Positions 14,477 to 19,665 of a stretch of DNA of 21,136 nucleotides are shown here, in pieces. A model generated the notes under the pieces. It had not been told where the DNA came from. It searched no databases and saw only the letters and a list, made by a program, of their open reading frames with translations. Origin of the DNA: a virus; the IMG/VR virus record IMGVR_UViG_3300030098_005571, positions 1 to 21,136 of that record; one strand, 5' to 3'. Position numbers and translations under genes: made by a program. Numbering within the stretch: position 1 is the stretch's first letter; the number at the start of each line of letters is the position of its first letter.

Positions 14477-16033
14477 CTAGAACGCCTGCCATGGCGTTTC
14501 CTCATATTTCGGAGCCTCATTGCCAGTCCAGCTCCCGCGTTTTTTAGAATCTGGCCGTGGCCAGGCGAGCGGAATGTCGCTGTCACAAATGCGACTAAGT
14601 GCGTCCAGCACGTCGTCGTGCTTGCACGCTGGCCAAACCCCAAACTCCTCGTTCCTGAACTCTTCCACCAAGTCGATCTGAGAGCCATTCAGACGCTCTC
14701 TCCACATCGCGTTTGGAAGGTGCATACGGCCAGCCTCAAACCAAGGGACCAGCCTCTGAATTCTCTCTTCCTTTTTTAGACGATTCCCAGCAGTCTTTAC
14801 GATGCGACACTGATGGACCTCTGCCTTCATCATCTCTTTAATGTACTCAATGTCGGCTCCCGCAGCATACTGCTCGTAGCCAATTACATACGGGTCCCAC
14901 ACGTCGATGAGCCTGAACAGCGCATCCTTCCTCTCAACCAGATTGAGGCGATCCTTTACGATGTCCAGAACATACGCATGCCTGTTCGTGCTCAATCCAA
15001 CCACAACCATAGCGGTCCAGTCGGAATCCTTCTTCTTTGTAGTCGCCGGATCTACAAGGATCAGCTTGGTAAGGCTGTCAAGGTCGAGATCACTATAGTG
15101 CTCTCTGTCCAGCCATTCATACTTGAATGCTCCACCTTCCATACCAGTGGGGCGTTGCTGATACAGGCAAGAGAAATCGCGCTCTCCCAGAGTTCGTCGT
15201 ATCCTTTCGAGGGATTGTCCTGGCTCTCCCTCAGAGAGACGTAGAGGGTACCACTCAGGCCACAAAGGATCTCCGGGTTTTCGCCATCCATCAGAATCAT
15301 CCTCGGCAATAGCAGGCATGCGAATCTCTACCCAACCATCATCCCTAAAGTTCTTCAGGATGTGGCCAACCAGATCATCGTTGTCCCACCTCGTCATAAT
15401 AATGACGATCTTACCGCCCGGCATGAGGCGGGTATAAAGCGTGCCCCCAAACCAATCATTCAGAGATTCGCGAATAACTTCACTTGTTGCTTCAGCTCTA
15501 TCCTTGATGGGATCATCTACAATACACAAATGAGCACCATGGCCCGTGATCGAACCACCACGCCCAACCGCTCGATACACACCGCCCTTCGTAGTGCCAA
15601 AGGTTTGGACAGAGCGGCTGTCCTGCGACAAAACGCACTCCGGGAAAACCGCCTGGTGCAGCGGGTTCCTCAAATGGTTGCGCACCTTTCTCCCGAACGT
15701 GTCCGCTAGCTTCTGTGCGTAGGTTGCGCAGATAACCTGATGGTCTGGATGCTTCCCCATATACCACGAGGAAAACATCTCGTTGACAATCGTGCTCTTA
15801 CTGTGTCTGGGAGGGCACGAGATAATGACCCTATCCATCTTGCCCTGTTCAACCTGATGTAAAACCTTGAACAGTTCGTCGTGATGGCGGGCTCTCTCAA
15901 ACCCAGTATACATAAGGCGCGTATACGCTGCCAGGTTCCTGCCTGCGTAGTCCAGAATGAGCCTTTTCCTGTCTTCGCGAGACAGGCTATCCATGAACTC
16001 CTTACTCGGTAATCCATCCGGCGAGGGCGGCAT
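14477..16033 (-). CDS. terL: Terminase large subunit (518 aa)
   Basis: ATG at 16031-16033 overlapping the terS stop (TAATG). ATPase half: Walker A RVIISCPPRHSKSTIVNEMF (about residues 68-87), then AHLCIVDDPIKDRAEA (Walker B with the catalytic acidic pair) and GGKIVIIMTRWDNDDLVGHI (coupling motif). Nuclease half: KLILVDPATTKKKDSDWTA (first acidic residue), YVIGYEQYAAGADIEY (second) and ACKHDDVLDALSR (third metal-binding Asp). It is complete, with no intein. The product powers DNA translocation into the prohead through the portal and cuts genome ends. A headful versus cos mechanism cannot be decided from this. Confidence 0.95.
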   Translation of the reverse strand: MPPSPDGLPSKEFMDSLSREDRKRLILDYAGRNLAAYTRLMYTGFERARHHDELFKVLHQVEQGKMDRVIISCPPRHSKSTIVNEMFSSWYMGKHPDHQVICATYAQKLADTFGRKVRNHLRNPLHQAVFPECVLSQDSRSVQTFGTTKGGVYRAVGRGGSITGHGAHLCIVDDPIKDRAEATSEVIRESLNDWFGGTLYTRLMPGGKIVIIMTRWDNDDLVGHILKNFRDDGWVEIRMPAIAEDDSDGWRKPGDPLWPEWYPLRLSEGEPGQSLERIRRTLGERDFSCLYQQRPTGMEGGAFKYEWLDREHYSDLDLDSLTKLILVDPATTKKKDSDWTAMVVVGLSTNRHAYVLDIVKDRLNLVERKDALFRLIDVWDPYVIGYEQYAAGADIEYIKEMMKAEVHQCRIVKTAGNRLKKEERIQRLVPWFEAGRMHLPNAMWRERLNGSQIDLVEEFRNEEFGVWPACKHDDVLDALSRICDSDIPLAWPRPDSKKRGSWTGNEAPKYEETPWQAF

Positions 16034-16521
16034 TAGTTTGGAATCTCGCCGGAGAACTCATCAAAGGCGTCATCAAACTCCTGCCCGGCTGGCAGACTGG
16101 GCGTATTGCGCACTGCTGCTTGCGGGGCCGGTAGATACTGCTTCTTGAGGTTTGTCAATGCAGCAATCTTATTATTGTACAGGGCACCAATGGCTTTCGA
16201 AGTATCTGTGCAAATCTTTGCGGCATCCTTGTCTCCAGCCTCTGCCGACAAAAACCAACTGCCAGCAAGCTGGTCGAGCTTCCCAATGGCACTATCAATG
16301 CCGCAAAGAGACTCCTCAAGCTGCTTGTCAATGTCTTCTTTAGTCATATGCCTCAAGTGCCCCCGAATAACCCAGTGAGAAATACCCAACATGCGCCCAA
16401 GCGAAGATGCCGCCTCGCCCTGCTTCCTGGCACACATCATTACACGATTCACTCTTCTCCTTAAAGATGCCGGAAGCTCACACACCCTACAGTCTTTATG
16501 GTGGTAGGAATAATCCTTCAC
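16033..16521 (-). CDS. terS: Putative terminase small subunit (162 aa)
   Basis: GTG start at 16519-16521 by the ORF, with poor RBS; stop overlaps the terL ATG. The N-terminus has a possible metal site (YHHKDCRVCELP), then a helix-turn-helix (GEAASSLGRMLGISHWVIRG HLRHM split by one helix turn). The middle is helical (LCGIDSAIGKLDQLAGSWF, AKICTDTSKAIGALYNNKIA), suited to oligomerisation, and the C-terminus is acidic (EFDDAFDEFSGEIP). HTH plus helical core directly before terL fits terS; it would recognise the packaging site. An ATG at 16530-16532 would enter this frame as MFFLVKDYSY if the 7-base A/T run (16523-16529) had one more base, so the true N-terminus needs checking. Confidence 0.8.
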   Translation of the reverse strand: MKDYSYHHKDCRVCELPASLRRRVNRVMMCARKQGEAASSLGRMLGISHWVIRGHLRHMTKEDIDKQLEESLCGIDSAIGKLDQLAGSWFLSAEAGDKDAAKICTDTSKAIGALYNNKIAALTNLKKQYLPAPQAAVRNTPSLPAGQEFDDAFDEFSGEIPN

Positions 16522-16538
16522 TAAAAAAACATTAGTGT
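16520..16538. repeat. Short inverted repeat over the terS start
   Basis: CACTAA and TTAGTG flank a seven-base A-rich loop and cover the GTG start of terS, so a hairpin here could lower its translation. The arms are only six bases, so this is weak. Confidence 0.35.
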
Positions 16539-16730
16539 TTTTGATTGTTCCTGTCTAGCAACCCAAGATACCGGGCATATCGGTACCGACCTCCCTGGAG
16601 TCCCATAAACACCGGGTGGGGGGGGTCTTTCTGGGGAGCTTAGTGGCTGAGATGCTGAGCTTGATTATTTGGAAGCTCGGCGTTCGTGCGTTACGCGGCG
16701 CGATATGGGACCCAAACCACCCAAAATCCC

Positions 16731-16756
16731 GACCCAAACGAACGTTTGTTTGGGTC
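16731..16756. promoter_or_regulatory. Operator-like palindrome 1 (CAAACG-AA-CGTTTG core)
   Basis: Outer arms GACCCAAAC (16731-16739) and GTTTGGGTC (16748-16756) are perfect complements. The inner core CAAACG-AA-CGTTTG is also perfectly symmetric. No U-run follows, so a protein-binding site is more likely than a terminator. Confidence 0.6.
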
Positions 16757-16763
16757 CTGGCGG

Positions 16764-16783
16764 TCAAACGAACGTTTGTTTGG
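16764..16783. promoter_or_regulatory. Operator-like palindrome 2
   Basis: Same core CAAACG-AA-CGTTTG, exactly 30 bases from palindrome 1 (about three helical turns), so two bound proteins would face the same side of the DNA. Confidence 0.6.
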
Positions 16784-16835
16784 CTGTCTCCCGCGTTTTG
16801 TACACTCGAACAGTGTTTCTCCCATGCGGGAGGCA

Positions 16836-16854
16836 CCAAACGAGCGTTTGTTGG
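16836..16854. promoter_or_regulatory. Operator-like palindrome 3
   Basis: CAAACG-AG-CGTTTG with flanking C and TTGG, 72 bases from palindrome 2. It keeps both half-sites with one change in the spacer, which supports selection on the half-sites. Confidence 0.58.
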
Positions 16855-16863
16855 TTCGTAGCT

Positions 16864-16878
16864 TGGCATAGTTCTTGC
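16864..16878 (+). promoter_or_regulatory. Sigma-54-like promoter element, rightward
   Basis: TTGGCATA-GTTC-TTGCTA fits the -24/-12 pattern (TGGCAYR-N4-TTGCW), with GG and GC ten bases apart. It points toward the accessory genes, with a predicted start near 16890, inside the first TGAC dyad. Pattern match only; the same motif recurs in inverted orientation at 17005-17019. Confidence 0.4.
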
Positions 16879-16888
16879 TAGGCCAGGG

Positions 16889-16910
16889 CTACTGACAATT
16901 TTGTCAGTAG
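16889..16910. promoter_or_regulatory. Perfect 10-bp dyad CTACTGACAA-TT-TTGTCAGTAG
   Basis: Arms at 16889-16898 and 16901-16910 are perfect complements with a 2-base centre. Related imperfect dyads (TTGAC-ACTCC-GTCAGTAG) occur at 16950-16967 and 17036-17053. The set looks like operators or activator sites for one dimeric protein. It is not a terminator, as no T-run follows. Confidence 0.55.
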
Positions 16911-16947
16911 AACGATGTTCTGTTTACGTTTCGTCAATTGCTCCTGC

Positions 16948-17018
16948 TGTTGACACTCCGTCAGTAGCAAAATGCGTGCCATCCTGGCCCACCCGAAATT
17001 GCAAGCAAGAACTATGCC
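16948..17018. repeat. 71-bp direct repeat, copy A
   Basis: Matches copy B (17034-17104) with three differences in 71 bases; the copies start 86 bases apart. Each contains a TGAC-ACTCC-GTCA dyad and two leftward sigma-54-like sites. The far end (GCAAGAACTATGCC) is the exact inverse of GGCATAGTTCTTGC at 16865-16878, so the whole block 16865-17018 has mirrored ends. Confidence 0.85.
16967..16981 (-). promoter_or_regulatory. Sigma-54 consensus element in repeat A, leftward
   Basis: The minus strand reads TGGCACG-CATT-TTGC-T, an exact match to the sigma-54 core TGGCACG-N4-TTGCW. The predicted start lies inside the adjacent TGAC dyad (16950-16967). Transcription would run toward terS. Pattern match only; it would need an enhancer-binding activator. 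Confidence 0.5.
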
Positions 17019-17019
17019 A
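17005..17019 (-). promoter_or_regulatory. Second sigma-54-like element in repeat A, leftward
   Basis: The minus strand reads TGGCATA-GTTC-TTGC-T, with GG-N10-GC spacing. It lies 38 bases upstream of the exact element in the same copy. Confidence 0.38.
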
Positions 17020-17033
17020 CTCGTCGCCCGCCT

Positions 17034-17104
17034 TGTTGACACTCCGTCAGTAGCAAAATGCGTGCCATCCTGGCCCACCCAAAATTGCAAGCAATAACCA
17101 TGCC
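17034..17104. repeat. 71-bp direct repeat, copy B
   Basis: Second copy of the 16948-17018 unit. All three changes fall in the distal third; the dyad and the TGGCACG-N4-TTGC core are unchanged, which suggests these are the conserved functional parts. The end of this copy supplies the ATG of the small broken ORF at 17100. Confidence 0.85.
17053..17067 (-). promoter_or_regulatory. Sigma-54 consensus element in repeat B, leftward
   Basis: Identical TGGCACG-CATT-TTGC core to copy A on the minus strand. A weaker relative (CGGCATG-GTTA-TTGC) lies at 17091-17105, again with GG-N10-GC. Confidence 0.48.
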
Positions 17105-17232
17105 GAAAAAAAACATCAAAATTCTGCGTCTACGATGAATACCGGCCCGGATTCTACGTCAAAACAGGCATAACGCGACGGGACAAGCCAACAAGATATC
17201 AAATGCGGATTTCGCGAAAAATGCCAGATTGA
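17100..17232 (+). pseudogene. Small ORF broken at an A8 run (43 aa if one A is removed)
   Basis: The ATG at 17100 gives only 12 codons (MPKKNIKILRLR). With seven instead of eight A's at 17106-17113, the frame becomes MPKKTSKFCVYDEYRPGFYV, then KTGITRRDKPTRYQMRISRK, ending MPD at the TGA 17230-17232. That downstream frame looks protein-like (aromatic, Lys/Arg-rich) and ends three bases before the next small ORF, as in the rest of the operon. It has no start codon of its own. It may be a read error, a decayed gene, or chance; no family is recognised. Confidence 0.3.
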
Positions 17233-17234
17233 GC

Positions 17235-17312
17235 ATGCGACCGATTGAATATCACAGGCTTCCAAACGTCGAAATAAACATAACGCACGATAGACCGGGA
17301 GAGATAAGATGA
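17235..17312 (+). CDS. Very small ORF (25 aa) at the head of the accessory operon
   Basis: ATG at 17235-17237; the TGA at 17310-17312 overlaps the next ATG (ATGA), the same coupling used by later genes in this operon. The product (MRPIEYHRLPNVEINITHDR, then PGEIR) is too short to classify. Its main support is the stop-start overlap; the RBS is weak. Confidence 0.35.
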   Translation: MRPIEYHRLPNVEINITHDRPGEIR

Positions 17313-17461
17313 GGAAATGCGACTGGTGCTTTGAACGACTCCACAAGCCATGTAGCCATCCGGCACTGGTCGAAAGGGGATGCACGGAACAGTTTTGCAC
17401 CCCGGAATGCGCAAACGAGCGAGCGGCCGACATGGCCAGAGAGGCAGGTTGCTTCGAATGA
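17309..17461 (+). CDS. Cys-rich zinc-ribbon-like protein (50 aa)
   Basis: ATG at 17309-17311 preceded by GGGAGAG; TGA at 17459-17461 overlaps the next start (ATGA). Two CxxC-type knuckles: MRKCDWCFERLHKPCSHP and QFCTPECANERAA. This matches the very small zinc-binding proteins common in phage early regions, of unknown target. Overlaps on both sides support it as a real gene. Confidence 0.65.
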   Translation: MRKCDWCFERLHKPCSHPALVERGCTEQFCTPECANERAADMAREAGCFE

Positions 17462-17664
17462 ACCAGAAAGAAGCCATGAAAGTGGCACTGTGCTCCGTCA
17501 ATGCCGCTCTTGAATGTTTCAGTGTGCTGCACGAGCACCGAAAAGTGGAGGGGTACTACAAGAGCGCCGCATACGCGAACGAAACCGACATCACGAACGC
17601 CCTCTATGACATCGCAGACCTCCTGAGGGACCGAATCCAAGGGAAGGGAGAAACCGATGGTTAG
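17458..17664 (+). CDS. Hypothetical helical protein (68 aa)
   Basis: ATG at 17458-17460 overlaps the previous TGA (ATGA). The frame is open from 17380, but an upstream start would overlap the zinc-ribbon gene needlessly. The product (MNQKEAMKVALCSVNAALEC... RKVEGYYKSAAYANETDITN, ALYDIADLLRDRI) is helical, with no membrane segment. The phrase VEGYYKS recurs as VEGYYES in the next gene, so the two may be distantly related. Function unknown. Confidence 0.65.
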   Translation: MNQKEAMKVALCSVNAALECFSVLHEHRKVEGYYKSAAYANETDITNALYDIADLLRDRIQGKGETDG

Positions 17665-18010
17665 CAGATACCCAGAGCGAGGGACAGTGATTAGGGGCAC
17701 GCATCGCCCACAAGACCTCGTCCCAAGGCTGCTCGACGAATTGACGGAGCGGATAGAGCACGGGATGCCGGGCGCGAGGTCCGAGTTAGAAAGCGCCAGA
17801 GCGGTTAACAGACTCCAAGATTTTATGGGGAAGGTCGAGGAAGCGATGCAAGTCGAAGGGTACTACGAGAGTGATGAGGCAATGTTCGATCTGGAACTTT
17901 TGTTTGATTACCTAGACCAATGCGCGGGGCCGGACAGTTACTTCGGAGCGCACGTCGGAGATGGATCGGACTTCGGATTTTGGGCTACAGAGGAGCATCC
18001 CGATGTCTAG
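17657..18010 (+). CDS. Phage protein with YFGAHxGDGxDFGFW motif, paralogue 1 (117 aa)
   Basis: ATG at 17657-17659 overlaps the previous TAG by eight bases. The N-terminus is basic, and the middle helical (LVPRLLDELTERIEHGMPGA, DFMGKVEEAMQVEGYYESDE). The C-terminus has DQCAGPDSYFGAHVGDGSDF then GFWATEE. This Gly/aromatic C-terminal motif recurs, to my recollection, in small phage accessory proteins of unknown function. The next gene ends with a related motif (YYFGAAESHS...LGFW), so the pair looks like a tandem duplication. No catalytic or DNA-binding motif is recognised. Confidence 0.75.
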   Translation: MVSRYPERGTVIRGTHRPQDLVPRLLDELTERIEHGMPGARSELESARAVNRLQDFMGKVEEAMQVEGYYESDEAMFDLELLFDYLDQCAGPDSYFGAHVGDGSDFGFWATEEHPDV

Positions 18011-18320
18011 GGCCAAGGCCGATCCGGGAGCGGTAGTGCAGCACTCCGACGCCACGGTCGGGAACACAATACAGGCTCTAATTGACGAGCTGAGTCTGTA
18101 CTGCAGGCCTGGTGACGGAGACGCCACCTATCTACGGAGAATAGAAGGAAAAATGAAGTCGGAGGTGTGGTGGGATTTCGAGGGGCCGCGCGTAGCCATG
18201 AACGAATTAATCCAAAGACTCAACAGGCATGCCCCCGAGGGGTACTACTTCGGAGCGGCAGAGTCGCACTCACCCCACCTAGGATTTTGGCTGCTGTGCC
18301 CATGGTTGAGCGATGAATGA
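18003..18320 (+). CDS. Phage protein with YFGA...GFW motif, paralogue 2 (105 aa)
   Basis: The ORF is open from 17961, but the ATG at 18003-18005 overlaps the previous TAG and is the coupled start (MSRAKADPGAVVQHSD...). The layout parallels the preceding gene: a helical region (NTIQALIDELSLYCRPGDGD, KMKSEVWWDFEGPRVAMNEL), then LNRHAPEGYYFGAAESHSPH and LGFWLLCPW. Shared points are xLxDEL, a K-M/V helix, and the YFGA...GFW end. The GDG of paralogue 1 is replaced by SHSPH, so any ligand may differ. Function unknown. Confidence 0.72.
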   Translation: MSRAKADPGAVVQHSDATVGNTIQALIDELSLYCRPGDGDATYLRRIEGKMKSEVWWDFEGPRVAMNELIQRLNRHAPEGYYFGAAESHSPHLGFWLLCPWLSDE

Positions 18321-18483
18321 TTCATGGGTCGCAGCATGTGGCGGAACTGAGGTACCATTCTTTACTCGGACGGGTCGGCGTTTGCTCTACTGCTGGAATC
18401 CGGCCACCGGGGAGCATGCATACATAGACTTGGCGACGGACGTGTTGTTGAGCACAGAGGAGGCAGAAAGAGAATTGTCATAG
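18313..18483 (+). CDS. Small phage protein with LLYCWNPATG motif (56 aa)
   Basis: ATG at 18313-18315 overlaps the previous gene's end by eight bases; TAG at 18481-18483. The product has VAACGGTEVPFFTRTGRRL, then LYCWNPATGEHAYIDLATDV and LLSTEEAERE. I recall near-identical short proteins in diverse phages (xLLYCWNPATGxHAYxDxxTDxxL). The shape is that of a compact beta protein; its function is not known. Confidence 0.7.
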   Translation: MNDSWVAACGGTEVPFFTRTGRRLLYCWNPATGEHAYIDLATDVLLSTEEAERELS

Positions 18484-18592
18484 GCGTGTGAATATTGCGG
18501 TCTGCCCTGCGTCTAAACGGGCACAGGGCAGATCGAAGGATTCACAACCGAGAAAGTAGGGACCACCGAGAACACAGACACAGGAGGACCGT
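18484..18592 (+). promoter_or_regulatory. Gap with a 9-bp hairpin, possible attenuator or processing site
   Basis: TCTGCCCTG (18501-18509) and CAGGGCAGA (18524-18532) are perfect complements with a 14-base loop. No T-run follows, so it is not a clear terminator. The gap ends in AGGAGG ahead of the next ATG, the best RBS of this operon, so this may be a second translation or transcription block. Confidence 0.45.
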
Positions 18593-19201
18593 ATGGAGTA
18601 TCGGGACCATGTTCCCACCGCGTTAGATCGACATATCCGCCTAGATGAGCGAGAGGACTGGCTTGTGGCTCCGGTCAGTCAGTCGCGAGACTCATCGGCA
18701 CGCGAGAGGGCGAACTTCGATGCGATGCTAGAGGATCTGGGTGGAGAGTCGGAGTCGGTCGAAGTTCACCGCTTCGGACACTGGGGACCAGGGTGGTACG
18801 AAATTATCCTCGTCAAACCGACAGACATCATGCGACGAGCGTTGGAAGAGTGGCAGAGATGCCTTGAGAATTACCCCATCGTCGATGAATCGCTAGTGAG
18901 CGAGTACGAGTGGGAGGAGCGGGGCGAGTGCTGGGACTCATACGGGAGGGATGGCTTCAGGTCTGAGATTTGGCATCTCATCCCAGAGTCAGCCGAGGAG
19001 TGGCTTGACCACGTGCCCGACGACACACTCGACGAGTGGTGGGAATGGGTTTTGAGGGACGGCCACAGATTCGGACGATCGTTCTGCTTGGAAGAGACGC
19101 ACGAGGACGGTGCGTATTTCAACACAGAGGAAGGCGCGCGCCTGTGGGTGAGGGCCAACGCCATGCAAGTGGTAGGGGCGGCGAGGCGGCTAGGTCAATA
19201 G
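18593..19201 (+). CDS. Conserved phage protein of unknown function with HRFGHWGPGWYEIILV motif (202 aa)
   Basis: ATG at 18593-18595 with AGGAGG seven bases upstream. The N-terminal part has RDHVPTALDRHIRLDERED then DWLVAPVSQSRDSSARERAN. The core is GGESESVEVHRFGHWGPGWY, then EIILVKPTD. The C-terminal half is Trp/Glu-rich (EEWLDHVPDDTLDEWWEWVL). As far as I recall, this pattern is widespread in phages and plasmids as a hypothetical protein. It is soluble and acidic. It has no recognised nuclease or polymerase motif. Being the largest gene of the accessory operon with the best RBS, it is probably well expressed. Confidence 0.82.
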   Translation: MEYRDHVPTALDRHIRLDEREDWLVAPVSQSRDSSARERANFDAMLEDLGGESESVEVHRFGHWGPGWYEIILVKPTDIMRRALEEWQRCLENYPIVDESLVSEYEWEERGECWDSYGRDGFRSEIWHLIPESAEEWLDHVPDDTLDEWWEWVLRDGHRFGRSFCLEETHEDGAYFNTEEGARLWVRANAMQVVGAARRLGQ

Positions 19202-19217
19202 GAAGAAAGGGGAACCA

Positions 19218-19433
19218 ATGACCATTCACGAGATCAAACGCAGGACGAAAGAAACCGCGCCATACTTTTTCGAACGCAAGACCCTAGAATTTTTCGGGCA
19301 AGCCATGAGGAGCTTCAAGGTGACTCAGATTGACGAAACGCATTTCGAGATTCGTGCGCCGCGTCGAGGTGGCGGGGAAACAATCCGCATCTTCGACACC
19401 GAAACCAACGAATTGAACTTGCAGGAAGACTAG
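19218..19433 (+). CDS. Small conserved phage protein (71 aa)
   Basis: ATG at 19218 with GAAAGGGGAA upstream. Sequence: EIKRRTKETAPYFFERKTLE, FFGQAMRSFKVTQIDETHFE, then IRAPRRGGGETIRIFDTETN. I recall short phage proteins of the form xTxxxPYFFxxKTMxFFGQ...SFKV as accessory genes with no known role. The protein is basic and beta-rich, and might bind nucleic acid or protein. Confidence 0.72.
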   Translation: MTIHEIKRRTKETAPYFFERKTLEFFGQAMRSFKVTQIDETHFEIRAPRRGGGETIRIFDTETNELNLQED

Positions 19434-19443
19434 GGGAAGACCA

Positions 19444-19665
19444 ATGGAGATGGACCGAGAAAAATACAGGTCCCGCGTCGAAGGATGGGAAGCGGCGGGG
19501 GTATCGATGCCGACGGATTTCGAAGAGGCGGCAGCAAGGGCGCTTGTCGAAATCCTGGAGGGCGACGAGATGGATGATTGGACATACAAGGCAATTCGAC
19601 AAGCGTCGGAGACTTGGCACGTCGAGGTCTACGACGACGATGGGTACTACTGCGGGAAGATGTGA
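19444..19665 (+). CDS. Hypothetical acidic protein (73 aa)
   Basis: ATG at 19444 with GGGAAG upstream. The product (REKYRSRVEGWEAAGVSMPT, DFEEAAARALVEILEGDEMD, then HVEVYDDDGYYCGKM) is helical and strongly acidic. The TGA at 19663-19665 overlaps the methyltransferase-like ATG (TGATG), so the two are coupled. Family not recognised. Confidence 0.6.
   Translation: MEMDREKYRSRVEGWEAAGVSMPTDFEEAAARALVEILEGDEMDDWTYKAIRQASETWHVEVYDDDGYYCGKM

Larger units (their letters stand above)
16522..17234. promoter_or_regulatory. Divergent control region between late and early genes
   Basis: About 700 bases with no convincing intact gene separate the leftward virion operon from the rightward accessory operon. 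Contents from left to right: the terS leader, a 10-bp perfect palindrome TCGGTACCGA (16580-16589), a G8 run near 16618, three CAAACG dyads (16731-16854), a rightward sigma-54-like site, three TGAC dyads, two copies of a 71-bp repeat with leftward sigma-54-like sites, and a small frame-broken ORF from 17100. I see no good sigma-70 promoter (TTGACA with TATAAT at 16-18 bases) in either direction. It could also hold a replication origin, since it has repeats and dyads. Confidence 0.7.

Noticed and set aside
15084-15100. CACTATAGTG in terL as another T7-like promoter
   Set aside because: It encodes conserved-frame residues (HYSDLD), is a chance palindrome, and lacks the CGACT part.
16555-17090. 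Several 60-104 aa frames on both strands in the control region
   Set aside because: They run through the palindromes and the 71-bp repeats (one contains the same peptide twice because of the repeat), lack RBSs, and have no protein-like pattern.
17380-17457. Upstream start for the 68-aa gene
   Set aside because: It would overlap the zinc-ribbon gene by more than 80 bases, while the ATG at 17458 makes a normal ATGA coupling.
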